This document shows, in pieces, positions 16,655 to 24,715 of a stretch of DNA of 64,000 bases. The position numbers and the translations under genes were made by a program. Numbering within the stretch: position 1 is the first letter of the stretch; every line of letters starts with the position of its first letter. Source of the DNA: Prevotella sp. (GTDB taxonomy: Bacteria > Bacteroidota > Bacteroidia > Bacteroidales > Bacteroidaceae); the NCBI GenBank assembly GCA_016287755.1, contig JAEEWT010000006.1, positions 62,001 to 126,000 on the forward strand. Reading direction: 5' to 3'. Under the pieces are notes generated by a model, which saw only the letters and a program-made list of their open reading frames with translations, was not told where the DNA came from and made no database searches.

Positions 16655-17014
16655 GCTCCTATAACGTTTCTTTTGAAATCTTCTTAAGAATTATTGTTTT
16701 GTCTCACACGGAAATTATTAATTCGCAAACAGATCTCACAGAATTATCAAATTGAAGATTGAAAATTTTATTTCGCACACAGATCTCACAGATCTCACAG
16801 ATTTTTATATCCCGCTGAATTTTTAAATTTTATGTCCCGCAGAAAGGGCGGAAATGGCGGAAATTTATATTCTCACGCAGAGACGCAGAGGGCGCAGAGT
16901 TTTATAACGTACACAGATCTCAGAGATTTATCAAATTGAAAATTGAAAATTAACTTCGTTGACTTTTGTCACGACTCGGTCTAAGGTCAAAGGGATACTG
17001 TGAGAGATGAGGGG
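16655..17014. repeat. Repeat-rich intergenic island II
   Basis: This 360-bp gap has no credible gene. It holds heptad stretches at about 16751-16769 and 16931-16953, CACAGATCT-type 9-bp repeats (about 16732-16800), a CACGCAGAGACGCAGAGGGCGCAGAG stretch (about 16874, imperfect 9-bp units) and a partial copy of the GACTTTTGTCACGACTCGG palindromic module (16959-16977). It separates the YhcG remnant from the end of the superoxide dismutase gene. Confidence 0.8.
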
Positions 17015-17605
17015 TTAAAGGGAGGGGTAGCGGCGTTGGATGACTTGCCAGTCGATGATCTGCCAGAGGGCGGTGAGATGGGCGGCACGACGGTTTTGGT
17101 AGTCCAGATAGTAGGCGTGCTCCCAGACATCGAAGGTGAGGAGGGGGGTGAGACCTTTTGCGATGGGGTTGGACGCTCCTGGCTCCTGGGTGATGACCAA
17201 CGTGCCGTCTGCTTCTGCGGACAGCCATACCCAACCTGAGCCGAAAAGACTGACGCCCTTTGACTCGAAGTCGGTCTTGAAGGTGTCTAAACTACCCCAC
17301 TGCTTGACGATCTGTGCGGCAAGGGCTCCTGTGGGTTCGTGGGCTGCGTCGCTGACTGCACGGAACTGTTTGAAATACAGCTCGTGGTTGAGTATCTGAC
17401 CGGCATTGTTGAAGATGGCTCCGGCGGGAGCATTTTTCACGATGTCTTCGAGTGACATGCCTTCGAACTCACTCCCCGGGAGGAGCTTGTTGAGGTTATC
17501 TACGTAGGCCTGCAGGTGCTTGCCATGATGAAACGACAGGGTCTGGGCACTGATCACAGGATCTAATGCTTCCTGCTGATACGGAAGGTTGAGTAATGTA
17601 AACAT
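17015..17605 (-). CDS. sodB: Superoxide dismutase (Fe/Mn)
   Basis: This 196-aa Fe/Mn superoxide dismutase has metal ligands in TLSFHHGKHLQAYVDNLNKL (first His), ILNHELYFKQF (second His) and TFDVWEHAYYLDYQN (Asp and His). The tryptophan-rich SGWVWLS segment is typical. I start it at ATG 17605 (MFTLLNLPYQ); a longer open frame to 17938 is only an extension into the neighbouring nucleotidyltransferase gene in another frame. The product dismutates superoxide in the cytoplasm. It lies 16 bp downstream of the nucleotidyltransferase gene and may be co-transcribed with it. Confidence 0.93.
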   Translation of the reverse strand: MFTLLNLPYQQEALDPVISAQTLSFHHGKHLQAYVDNLNKLLPGSEFEGMSLEDIVKNAPAGAIFNNAGQILNHELYFKQFRAVSDAAHEPTGALAAQIVKQWGSLDTFKTDFESKGVSLFGSGWVWLSAEADGTLVITQEPGASNPIAKGLTPLLTFDVWEHAYYLDYQNRRAAHLTALWQIIDWQVIQRRYPSL

Positions 17606-17621
17606 ATCGGTAAGGTTTAAG

Positions 17622-18371
17622 TTATGTTGTAGGACCGGTGTAGGTTTGCTTGACGGCCTCGTAGCTTTCGAGGGTGCCGATGTCGTAACGGCGGCCGGGC
17701 ATCTCGTAGGTGTAGACGGTGGTCTGGGTGGAGAGCCAAGCGATGAAGCTGCCGGGGGCGTCAACGCCACAACCGCTGTCGATGCCTTTCTTGATGAGAC
17801 GGGCGTCCTGACGGGTGTAGTAGTAGAAGGCGGGGATGCACCAGTTGCTCTTGGGGTTGGCGGGCTTCTCCTCCATGGAGAGGATGCGACCGTCGGCATC
17901 GATCTCGGCCACACCGGTCTTGTGGAGCCGTGCTTCATCGTGCTCGTAGTAGCGCATCACACAGGTGGCGTTCTTCTCCTTGGCAAAGCGGATGAAGTGG
18001 CTCAGACTGAAGTCGAGGAGGTTGTCACCGGCCATGACGAGGAGGTCATCGTCTAAGTGGAGCTGGTCGATGGCGAACTGGATGTCCTTCACGGCGCCGA
18101 GACGGGTTTCGTTGGACGACGTTCCGTCGTCCAATACTTTGAACTTTGAACTTTGAACTTTGAACTTTAAGTCGGCCCAGGATTGGAAGATGGGGGCGAA
18201 CTTGTGGTTGCTGATGATGATGTATTCATCGATGAGTCCGGTTTGGGACATGTCGTCGATGAGCCAGTCGAGGATGGGCTTGCCTGCTACTTCCAGCAGG
18301 GGCTTGGGGAAGTTCTGGGTTAAAGGATACAATCGGGTTGCATATCCCGCTGCTAATATAACACATTTCAT
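17622..18371 (-). CDS. Sugar-1-phosphate nucleotidyltransferase
   Basis: This 249-aa nucleotidyltransferase has the signature VILAAGYATRLYPLTQNFPKPLLEVAGKP at the N-terminus and the metal-binding MAGDNLLDF. It resembles RfbA/GlmU-N-type enzymes that couple sugar-1-phosphate to UTP or dTTP; the sugar is not predictable. Residues about 68-79 (KFKVQSSKFKV) are encoded by four 7-bp units (18135-18168) and are probably an in-frame insertion in a surface loop. Its neighbourhood (galactokinase-like kinase, UDP-glucose dehydrogenase) fits a nucleotide-sugar salvage role. Confidence 0.85.
   Translation of the reverse strand: MKCVILAAGYATRLYPLTQNFPKPLLEVAGKPILDWLIDDMSQTGLIDEYIIISNHKFAPIFQSWADLKFKVQSSKFKVLDDGTSSNETRLGAVKDIQFAIDQLHLDDDLLVMAGDNLLDFSLSHFIRFAKEKNATCVMRYYEHDEARLHKTGVAEIDADGRILSMEEKPANPKSNWCIPAFYYYTRQDARLIKKGIDSGCGVDAPGSFIAWLSTQTTVYTYEMPGRRYDIGTLESYEAVKQTYTGPTT
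18135..18168. repeat. Heptad array inside the nucleotidyltransferase gene
   Basis: Four tandem ACTTTGA units with 7-bp period lie inside the coding frame at 17622-18371. The same unit family appears at 27098-27130 ahead of the tsaC-like gene. Confidence 0.9.
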
Positions 18372-18394
18372 CTTATCAAATTGTAAAAAGGTTC

Positions 18395-18455
18395 ATGTCA
18401 CACAAAGAATACTATTTTTATTTCACACAGAAATCACAGAAAACACAGAAATTTC
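18395..18455. repeat. CACAGAAAT-type 9-bp repeats, left of the GxxExxY gene
   Basis: Short arrays of TCACACAGAAATCACAG type lie just downstream of the GxxExxY gene (stop at 18460), and related units in both orientations lie just upstream of it (18845-18995). The gene is thus bracketed by one repeat family. Confidence 0.75.
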
Positions 18456-18459
18456 TATG

Positions 18460-18831
18460 CTAATTCATTATGCGACTCATTGAGGTGAGTATATTATCTG
18501 TGTTGAAGTTAACAAGAATTCCTACACTCTTGTTCATCAGTCGAAGGTAAGTGAGAAGTTGTTTAGCAAACACATTCTTCATTTCCTCAACTGATTTCAG
18601 TTCTACGATTACACTATCCTCAACCAATAGGTCTAATCGCAGCTCTGAATTCAACAGATTACCTTTGTAATTAATCGGTACTTGTTTTTGCCGCTCCACA
18701 TTTAGGCCGCGTTGCTCAAGTTCGTAAACCAATGCTTCTTCGTAGACAGACTCCAAGAGACCTGGGCCAAGTGCTTTGTAAACGTCATATATAGCACCAC
18801 GTATCTCGTATGTTATTTCGTTTTGATTCAT
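18460..18831 (-). CDS. GxxExxY protein (PD-(D/E)xK nuclease-like)
   Basis: This 123-aa protein contains the naming motif in ALGPGLLESVYEEAL (about residues 20-34) and a nuclease-like core RLDLLVEDSVIVELKS (D about 68, E-x-K about 78-80). It is the small GxxExxY/PDDEXK_3 family, whose biological role is not established. Members are scattered in Bacteroidetes genomes, often as several paralogues. Here it sits between blocks of CACAGAAAT-type repeats on both sides, which suggests a connection with repeat spread, but that is only an inference from position. Confidence 0.85.
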   Translation of the reverse strand: MNQNEITYEIRGAIYDVYKALGPGLLESVYEEALVYELEQRGLNVERQKQVPINYKGNLLNSELRLDLLVEDSVIVELKSVEEMKNVFAKQLLTYLRLMNKSVGILVNFNTDNILTSMSRIMN

Positions 18832-18839
18832 TTTTATAT

Positions 18840-19000
18840 TTTGTCACACGGAATACTAGTTTTATTTCACACGGAAATCACGGAAAGCACGGAAATCTGA
18901 ATCTCATAGTGATTGGCGCAATAATTATTTCTGTGATTTCTGTGATTTCTGTGTGAGGTAAAAATACTATCAGTGTGAGGTTGAAAATATAATCTGTGTG
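18840..19000. repeat. Inverted CACAGAAAT/ATTTCTGTG repeats, right of the GxxExxY gene
   Basis: The block has CACACGGAAATCACGGAAAG units, then TCATAGTGATTGGCGCAATA, then ATTTCTGTGATTTCTGTG units in opposite orientation, so the transcript could fold into a long hairpin. The same arrangement with the same central AGTGATTGGCGCAA core recurs at 20690-20850. Confidence 0.85.
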
Positions 19001-19003
19001 AGG

Positions 19004-20176
19004 TTAAAGGATAACGCCATCTGCGCTGTCGCAGATATACACTTGATACTTATCTTTCAGATGGGGGAAGGAGGTGAGGTAGAGGTTGGTGACGCGGCGG
19101 GTGATGGATTCTTCGTAGGCGGGATCGATGAGGGCCATGCAGCAGCCCTTGAAACCGGCGCCGGAGAAACGACCGCCATAGATGCCGTCGGTCTGGGTCA
19201 TGATCTCATAGAGACGGATCTGCTCGGGGGCACCTGACTCCCAGTTATGGATGCTGCTCCAACCGGATTCGAAGGAGAGCCTGCCGTAGGTCTCGATATC
19301 GCCTCTACGCCATGCTTCGGCGCCTTTCTCTACACGGTCGAACTCGGTGTACCAGTGCTCACAACGCTTGGCCCAGGGCTCGGGCAGACGGTTCTTGTAC
19401 TGCTCGTAGATCTCACGGGGTACGTTACGGGCGTTGGCCTCGTTGAACTTTCCGTACTCCATACCGGCAAGGGCCTGGAGGGCATAGACACCTGCACGGA
19501 GCTCATCGACACGCATGTTGTATTTGGAGCCCGCCAGACTGTGTTCCAGTCCGGAGAAGAAGATGGCGATCTTGTAGGGTTTCATCGCGGGGTGCTGTGG
19601 AATCAGCTCGTAATGGTTGTCCTTGGTATCGAGATAGAGCAGATGGTTCTTCTTACTGAGCACCTCGCAGCTCTGGTCGAGCTTACCCACGCTGACGCCT
19701 ACGTAGTTGAGTTCGGCATCATAGGCGATATCGATGATCTCCTGTTGGGGGAGCTGGATATTGTTCACCTTACAGAGGGCGGTGAGGAAGCTGATGATGA
19801 CGGCCGCACTGGAGGAGAGACCACCAATGGGCAGGGAACCTTCGATCACGCCACAAAGACCCACTGACAGTCGGTGGTGCCTGGAAAGTGACAGCGTAGC
19901 TCCGCGCAGATAATCAGCCCAATCGTTTTGTTTCTGGGCGGGCACGGAAGCGATATGCCACTGTGCTCGCTTGGGGAACTGCAGGGAGGCCATCTCCACT
20001 ACCCCATTCTGCTTGGGGGAATAGGCAATGTGAATACCTTTGTCGATGGCCAAGCCGGTGATCTTTCCGAGGTTATGGTCGGAATGGGCACCAATGGGAC
20101 AGATACGGTAGGGACAGAAGGTGGTGCCTTCGGGGTCACGTTTGTATATCTCAAGGAATTTGTTTACGCAATTCAT
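19004..20176 (-). CDS. Galactokinase-like GHMP kinase (possibly galacturonokinase)
   Basis: This 390-aa GHMP-family sugar kinase has the sugar-binding segment YRICPIGAHSDHNLGK (about 23-38), the ATP-binding LPIGGLSSSAAV (about 114-125) and the C-terminal YGGRFSGAGFKGCC. Canonical galactokinases read GRxxxxGEHTDYN at the first motif; the RICPxGAHxDH form is more like galacturonokinases known from plants, so the substrate may be galacturonate rather than galactose. It lies between UDP-glucose dehydrogenase and a sugar nucleotidyltransferase on the same strand. A promoter is visible at 20377-20408, with a leader of about 195 nt. Confidence 0.85.
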   Translation of the reverse strand: MNCVNKFLEIYKRDPEGTTFCPYRICPIGAHSDHNLGKITGLAIDKGIHIAYSPKQNGVVEMASLQFPKRAQWHIASVPAQKQNDWADYLRGATLSLSRHHRLSVGLCGVIEGSLPIGGLSSSAAVIISFLTALCKVNNIQLPQQEIIDIAYDAELNYVGVSVGKLDQSCEVLSKKNHLLYLDTKDNHYELIPQHPAMKPYKIAIFFSGLEHSLAGSKYNMRVDELRAGVYALQALAGMEYGKFNEANARNVPREIYEQYKNRLPEPWAKRCEHWYTEFDRVEKGAEAWRRGDIETYGRLSFESGWSSIHNWESGAPEQIRLYEIMTQTDGIYGGRFSGAGFKGCCMALIDPAYEESITRRVTNLYLTSFPHLKDKYQVYICDSADGVIL

Positions 20177-20888
20177 ACTCTTACAACGGAAGAAACGGAA
20201 AAAGAATCGGAAAAACGGAAACTATTTCACGTATAGGGATTACTTTTTATGAGTTGGTTACGGGAGGCGCAGACATACTTTTTTTATCCTACTTATGGAA
20301 GCAGGATGGCATGACAAACAGGTACGCCTCCGCATGGGAACCCATCGGGTTCGCAGAACAATACTTATTTTGGATGCAAAATTAGTATAATTTTGGGAGA
20401 ATGCCAAATAAATAAAGGAAAAACAAAGGCCTGACGGCCGTTCGGAGGGCAGCAAGCTGCCGTTCAAAGTTCAAAAGCGCTGAAGCGCGTTCAAGGTTCA
20501 AAGCAGCAAAAGCACACGGAATTATCAAATTGATAATTGAGAATTGAAAATTGAAAATTATAATCTCACACAGAAATCACGGAAATCACAGAAATAATTC
20601 TATTGACCGGTCGCCTTCGGCGAGAAATCCGACAAAATCTTATCCAAAATTATACAAATTATATGGCTCACTGAGAAAACTTGTTTTATAATTCACACAG
20701 AAATCACAGAAATCACAGAAATTTGATTCTCAAAGTGATTGGCGCAAAAATAATTCTCTGTGAGAACTCTGCGATCTCTGCGTCTCTGCGTGAGGATTGT
20801 CACGCCGCATGGCCTTTCTGTGATTTCTGTGATTTCTGTGTGAGTTTAATAATATCCGTGGAAGATAAATAATATTTTCTGTGTGAAA
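20177..20888. repeat. Repeat-rich intergenic island III
   Basis: This 712-bp gap has no gene I can support. From left to right it holds the kinase leader, the kinase promoter (20377-20408), degenerate GTTCAAAG heptads (20463-20505), a TTGAAAA/TTGATAA array (20525-20560), CACAGAAAT units (20570-20600), the GGTCGCCTTCGGCGAGAAA module (20609-20627, inverted copy of 23870-23890), a GACAAAATCTTATCC stretch, and an inverted pair of CACAGAAAT/ATTTCTGTG arrays (20695-20720 and 20815-20842) around an AGTGATTGGCGCAA core. Confidence 0.85.
20377..20408 (-). promoter_or_regulatory. Promoter of the galactokinase-like gene
   Basis: The minus strand reads TTTG (20408-20405), a 20-nt spacer, then TAATTTTG (20384-20377), matching the Bacteroidetes -33/-7 consensus. 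The spacer begins GCATTCTCCCA, identical to the spacer start of the GH3 promoter at 35385-35416. Confidence 0.75.
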
Positions 20889-22208
20889 CTAATCGCGGCG
20901 GAAGAGGTCGCGGGTGTAGACCTTGGACTCTACGTCGTCGAGGACGGAATCGTAGCGGTTGGCGATGATGGCATCGCTCTGGGCCTTGAACTTGGCAAGG
21001 TCGTTCACCACAAGACTACCGAAGAAGGTGGTGCCGTCCTGGAGGGTGGGCTCATAGATGATGACCGTGGCTCCCTTGGCCTTGATGCGCTTCATTACAC
21101 CCTGGATGCTGCTCTGACGGAAATTGTCGGAGTTGGACTTCATGGTGAGACGGAAGACGCCGATGGTGACCTGCTTCTCCACGGCCTGATCGTAACGACT
21201 GCCGGTGGTGTAATCGTAGTAGCCTGCCTTCTTCAGCACCTGGTCGGCAATGAAATCCTTACGGGTGCGGTTACTCTCAACAATGGCCGACATCATCTGC
21301 TGCGGCACATCCTCGTAGTTAGCCAACAGCTGCTTCGTGTCCTTGGGCAGACAGTAGCCACCATAACCGAACGACGGGTTGTTATAGTGGGTTCCGATAC
21401 GCGGATCGAGTCCGATACCCTGAATAATGGCCTGAGAATCCAGTCCTTTTACCTCGGCATAGGTATCGAGTTCGTTGAAATAGCTCACACGCAGGGCGAG
21501 GTAGGTATTGGCGAAGAGCTTCACGGCCTCGGCCTCTTTCATGCCCATGAAGAGAACAGGTATTCCTTTATCAGCATTCTCGGGATGACCGATGGCGCCT
21601 TCGACCAAGAGGGAGGCGAAAGTCTCGGCAGCCTTCTTCATCTTCTCCACATCGGTAACCTTGCGGATGGCTTCGTTCTCTTCTTTGAAACCGCTGATCT
21701 CCTTGGGGTAGCCCACGATGATGCGAGAGGGATAGAGGTTGTCGTACAAGGCCTTGCTCTCACGAAGGAACTCGGGAGAGAAGAGGAGGTTGAACTGCTT
21801 GACTCCCTTCTGGGCGTACTTGACGTACAGACTGCGGCAGTAACCCACGGGGATGGTGCTCTTGATGACCATCACGGCATTGGGGTTCACCGAGAGGACC
21901 AGATTGATGACATCCTCGATGTGATGGGTGTCGAAGAAGTTCCGCAAGGGGTCGTAGTTGGTGGGGGCGGCTATGACAACATAGTCGGCATCCTTGTAGG
22001 CCGCAGCACCGTCGAGGGTGGCGGTGAGGTTGAGCTCCTTCTCGGCGAGATACTTCTCGATGTAGTCGTCCTGAATGGGGGAACGACGGTTGTTGATCAT
22101 GTCAACCTTCTCGGGGATGACATCTACTGCTGTTACTTGATTGTGTTGGGAGAGTAATGTCGCTATGGATAGGCCGACATATCCCGTTCCTGCTACTGCT
22201 ATTTTCAT
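20889..22208 (-). CDS. ugd: UDP-glucose 6-dehydrogenase
   Basis: This 439-aa enzyme oxidises UDP-glucose to UDP-glucuronate (two NAD+-dependent steps). It shows the Rossmann start [39 protein letters not shown], and the catalytic-cysteine loop [20 protein letters not shown]. The product could feed capsule or galacturonate synthesis. It is flanked on both sides by repeat islands, so it is probably transcribed alone. Confidence 0.92.
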   Translation of the reverse strand: MKIAVAGTGYVGLSIATLLSQHNQVTAVDVIPEKVDMINNRRSPIQDDYIEKYLAEKELNLTATLDGAAAYKDADYVVIAAPTNYDPLRNFFDTHHIEDVINLVLSVNPNAVMVIKSTIPVGYCRSLYVKYAQKGVKQFNLLFSPEFLRESKALYDNLYPSRIIVGYPKEISGFKEENEAIRKVTDVEKMKKAAETFASLLVEGAIGHPENADKGIPVLFMGMKEAEAVKLFANTYLALRVSYFNELDTYAEVKGLDSQAIIQGIGLDPRIGTHYNNPSFGYGGYCLPKDTKQLLANYEDVPQQMMSAIVESNRTRKDFIADQVLKKAGYYDYTTGSRYDQAVEKQVTIGVFRLTMKSNSDNFRQSSIQGVMKRIKAKGATVIIYEPTLQDGTTFFGSLVVNDLAKFKAQSDAIIANRYDSVLDDVESKVYTRDLFRRD

Positions 22209-22545
22209 GAAATTTTGACTTTGTCGAAATTTATAAAATAAAATATCACTACCAATTCTCTAATAATTATTTTTCTTTGTAAAGAAACTTTTTTACCCTC
22301 TTTTTCTCTGGCGCAGAGAAAAGAAACCTCTCTTCCCCTCCTTTTCTTTGGCGCAAAGAAAAGAGGCAAAAGAAACATCCACCCTCTCTAAATCTCCCCC
22401 TATATGGGGAGACTTAACCGCTCCTCCTCGTCGCTCGTTCATTAAGGTAAGCTCGCCCCATCAAAAGGGCGGCTTATTTTTCTTCTCGGCTTACGCCAGA
22501 TCTATGCGCCAATCACCACAGCGGCAGCAAATTATTCACTGTTCA
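22209..22545. repeat. Repeat-rich intergenic island IV
   Basis: This gap holds two direct copies of a palindromic element of the form TTTCTYTGGCGCARAGAAA (about 22303-22325 and 22343-22364), a CCCCCTATATGGGGAG hairpin (about 22398), a GCGGCTTATTTTTCTTC stretch and, at its right end, a TTCACTA heptad array (22534-22563) that runs into fmt. No gene is seen. Confidence 0.75.
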
Positions 22546-22563
22546 CTATTCACTATTCACTTT
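22534..22563. repeat. Heptad array overlapping the fmt stop codon
   Basis: Four 7-bp units of TTCACTA/TTCACTG type cover the last codons of fmt; its stop codon TAG (22548-22546 on the minus strand) is part of the array. Confidence 0.9.
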
Positions 22564-23544
22564 AAGGGCTGCGCCCTGCAGCGCCCGGAATCCATTGAGG
22601 AAGTCGCGGGCGGACATGCGTTTCTTGCCCGTGAGCTGGAGCTCCAGGAGTTCCAGGAGTTCACCTTGCATCGCTACATACAGATGCTTGTTCTCTTCCT
22701 TGAGTGCGCCTGTTGCCAGACTGGTGGTGAGGGTGGTCTTGGCGGTCTTGAAGATCTTCAGGACCGTTCGCTTACCGTCTTCCGACACAAGGGTGGTCCA
22801 TGCACCGGGATAGGGTGAGAGACCGCGGATGAAGTCGTACACCTGCTTGGCCGACTGCTCCCAGTTGATCTCGCAGGTTTCCTTGAAGATCTTCGGGGCG
22901 GGATGGAGTTCCTTGTTCGAGTGATCTTCCTGGGAGAGCTGTTCCTGAGCGATGGTGTTCACCTGACCGTCATGATCGATGATCAGGTTGACAGTGTCAA
23001 GACAGATCTCTGCTCCGAGGTGCATCAAGGCATCATAGACATACTCCACATCGGCCTCATCGGGAATGGGCAACGGTTTCTGCAGGATGATCCTGCCCGT
23101 GTCGATCTCATGGTCGAGGAAGAAGGTGGTGACACCTGTCTGCGTCTCTCCGTTGATGATTGCCCAGTTGATGGGTGCTGCCCCACGGTACTGTGGCAAG
23201 AGGGAGGCATGGACATTGAAGGTGCCGAAGCGTGGCATGGCCCATACCACCTCAGGCAGCATGCGGAAGGCCACCACGATCTGGAGGTCGGCTTGATAGC
23301 TACGTAGTTCCTCCACGAAGGCGGGATCCTTCATCTTTACCGGTTGCAATACGGGGATTCCATGTGCCAGGGCATATTTCTTCACCTCGGGGGGCTGAAG
23401 GGTGTCCTGATGGCGTCCCACGGGCTTATCGGGCTGGGTGACAACCGCCACGACATTATAGTGGTTCTCCACCAGGGCTTGCAGGGTTCCTACCGCGAAC
23501 TCGGGGGTTCCCATGAATACGATTCTGAGGTCTTCTTTTATCAT
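22546..23544 (-). CDS. fmt: Methionyl-tRNA formyltransferase
   Basis: This 332-aa protein formylates initiator Met-tRNA using 10-formyl-tetrahydrofolate. Visible are IVFMGTPEFAVGTLQ at the N-terminus, the formyltransferase signature FNVHASLLPQYRGAAPINWAI and the C-terminal tRNA-binding domain (YDFIRGLSPYPGAWT). The final residues LKVNSE and the stop codon come from a heptad array, so the native C-terminus has been altered. The promoter at 23552-23583 puts the predicted transcript start only a few bases before the ATG, so the mRNA would have almost no leader. Confidence 0.93.
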   Translation of the reverse strand: MIKEDLRIVFMGTPEFAVGTLQALVENHYNVVAVVTQPDKPVGRHQDTLQPPEVKKYALAHGIPVLQPVKMKDPAFVEELRSYQADLQIVVAFRMLPEVVWAMPRFGTFNVHASLLPQYRGAAPINWAIINGETQTGVTTFFLDHEIDTGRIILQKPLPIPDEADVEYVYDALMHLGAEICLDTVNLIIDHDGQVNTIAQEQLSQEDHSNKELHPAPKIFKETCEINWEQSAKQVYDFIRGLSPYPGAWTTLVSEDGKRTVLKIFKTAKTTLTTSLATGALKEENKHLYVAMQGELLELLELQLTGKKRMSARDFLNGFRALQGAALKVNSE

Positions 23545-24034
23545 CTGCGTGCAAAATTACTGCTTTTTTTGTTATTGAACAAAGAAATTACTTGATATCG
23601 TGTCACGAAATCAAAAGAATACACTTTTTCCCACAGAAAGGTATTTAATCTCACACAGAAATCATGGTTTTATTATTTCACACAGAAATCACAGAAATCA
23701 CAGAAATGGGCTACGCCTGCCATGCGGCGTGACAATCCTCATGCGGATTATGCAGATTCTGCAGATTTTCCATTACCAGAAGGATTTGCTACGCAAAGAA
23801 ATTGAACAAAATCTGAACCAAATTAAACAAATAATAATTTTGCAAAATTTGAATAAGATTTGTAGAATTTCTCGCCGAAGGCGACCAGTCAAAAGTGTTA
23901 TTTCTGTGATTTCTGTGATTTGGCTTTGCCTTCCTCCATCACGACTTGGCATAACACAAGCCAACTTGGTTCTGCGCTCGCTGCTCTGTCGGTTCTGTGT
24001 GAGATTAAAAAAAAATATTCTGTGAGAAAGGGTT
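23545..24034. repeat. Repeat-rich intergenic island V
   Basis: Besides the fmt promoter, this 490-bp gap holds CACAGAAAT arrays (about 23652-23706), a GCAGATTCTGCAGATT stretch, the GAAATTGAACAAAATCTG module (23798-23815), TCTCGCCGAAGGCGACCAGTC (about 23870), TTATTTCTGTGATTTCTGTG units in the opposite orientation (about 23899), and a diverged copy of the CACGACT..GCTCGCTGCTC palindromic module (about 23940-23990). Open frames here are repeat translations, not genes. Confidence 0.8.
23552..23583 (-). promoter_or_regulatory. fmt promoter, near-leaderless
   Basis: The minus strand reads TTTG (23583-23580), 20 nt, TAATTTTG (23559-23552), then only 7 bases before the fmt ATG at 23544. Confidence 0.75.
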
Positions 24035-24616
24035 TTAGAGGGGGTGGTGGAAGGTAAGATGAAGGGATGAGGGGGTGACGGAAACTTGGAGGTTTTCTTT
24101 GTTGGTAGGCCATAATTTGCTGCCCAGCCAGTACGACAGTTCTGTGGAGAGAATGCCGATGGCAGCACCAGCTGCCACATCATCCCAGTGATGACGGTTA
24201 CGAAAAACCCTGTCGCACGAGACCGCCGTAGCTACTGCATATCCTCCTATACCGATCCACGGACTAACATCCTTGTACTCCTTAAAAAGGACATGGGCTC
24301 CTGAGAATGCTATGGCAGCATGACCAGAAGGAAAAGCATGACGGTCGGTACCGTCAGGACGAGTATCATGAATGGTGTTCTTCAGGGTATAGGTGGTGGC
24401 AGCTGTAATCAGTGTGGAAACACCAGCATTCAAGAGAAGATGCTGCCAGTCGTCCCTGCTCTGCACACCGCATGCCTTTAGTGCGACTGTCGCTCCCAGC
24501 GGAACCAGTCGCAGGTAGTCGTCTGGTCCATCGCCCTTATACTCCTTCTGGGCGAAAGCGGAACCCGCAAGGAAGATGAAGGCAAAGGTTGTTAATACTG
24601 CTTTGTTAATTTTCAA
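24035..24616 (-). CDS. PAP2-family phosphatase, exported
   Basis: This 193-aa protein has an N-terminal signal peptide (AVLTTFAFIFLAGSAFA) and the three PAP2 motifs: KNTIHDTRP, PSGHA and a third motif with RNRHHWDD. PAP2 enzymes remove phosphate from lipids such as undecaprenyl diphosphate or lipid A; substrate unknown. The only possible start is a TTG at 24616 that lies inside a 7-bp repeat array (TTGAAAA unit), because an in-frame TGA from the same array lies 3 bases upstream. The gene therefore depends on the array for its start codon, or has lost its native start. Confidence 0.85.
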   Translation of the reverse strand: MKINKAVLTTFAFIFLAGSAFAQKEYKGDGPDDYLRLVPLGATVALKACGVQSRDDWQHLLLNAGVSTLITAATTYTLKNTIHDTRPDGTDRHAFPSGHAAIAFSGAHVLFKEYKDVSPWIGIGGYAVATAVSCDRVFRNRHHWDDVAAGAAIGILSTELSYWLGSKLWPTNKENLQVSVTPSSLHLTFHHPL

Positions 24617-24712
24617 TTCTCAATTATCAATTTTTGGAGCAGCGAGAGCCAACATGCTTGCATGATTGGCCGAGTCGTGACAAAATTCAATGCAATTAAT
24701 TTTCAATTTGCC
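24605..24712. repeat. Composite repeat between the PAP2 and ClC genes
   Basis: Heptad arrays at both ends (24605-24634 and 24690-24711) flank the GGAGCAGCGAGAGCC...CGAGTCGTGACAAAA module (24636-24685) with an internal CATGCTTGCATG palindrome. It is the inverted copy of the unit at 13625-13733. Confidence 0.9.
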
Positions 24713-24715
24713 GAA

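Noticed and set aside
16950..17239. Arg/Pro/His-rich ORFs at the 3' end of sodB
   Set aside because: They lie antisense to or out of frame with the clearly identified superoxide dismutase.
17606..17938. N-terminal extension of the superoxide dismutase frame
   Set aside because: It overlaps the nucleotidyltransferase gene in another frame and has a Ser/Pro/Thr/Arg-rich low-complexity translation; the ATG at 17605 gives a full-length enzyme.
18460..18831. GxxExxY gene as a transposase
   Set aside because: No DDE, HUH or tyrosine/serine recombinase motif is present; it has only a nuclease-like core, so mobility is not claimed.
20883..22157. 424-aa plus-strand ORF opposite ugd
   Set aside because: Antisense shadow of UDP-glucose dehydrogenase; long because of GC-rich third positions.
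22300..22365. TTTCTYTGGCGCARAGAAA palindromes as transcription terminators of ugd or fmt
   Set aside because: They lie upstream of ugd and downstream of fmt, lack a clean U-tract on the minus strand and occur as two direct copies, so I list them as repeats only.
23600..24183. ORFs of 136-141 aa on both strands between fmt and the PAP2 gene
   Set aside because: Their translations (such as SHRNHRNHRN and ITEITEITLL) are direct readings of the 9-bp repeats or antisense to the PAP2 gene.
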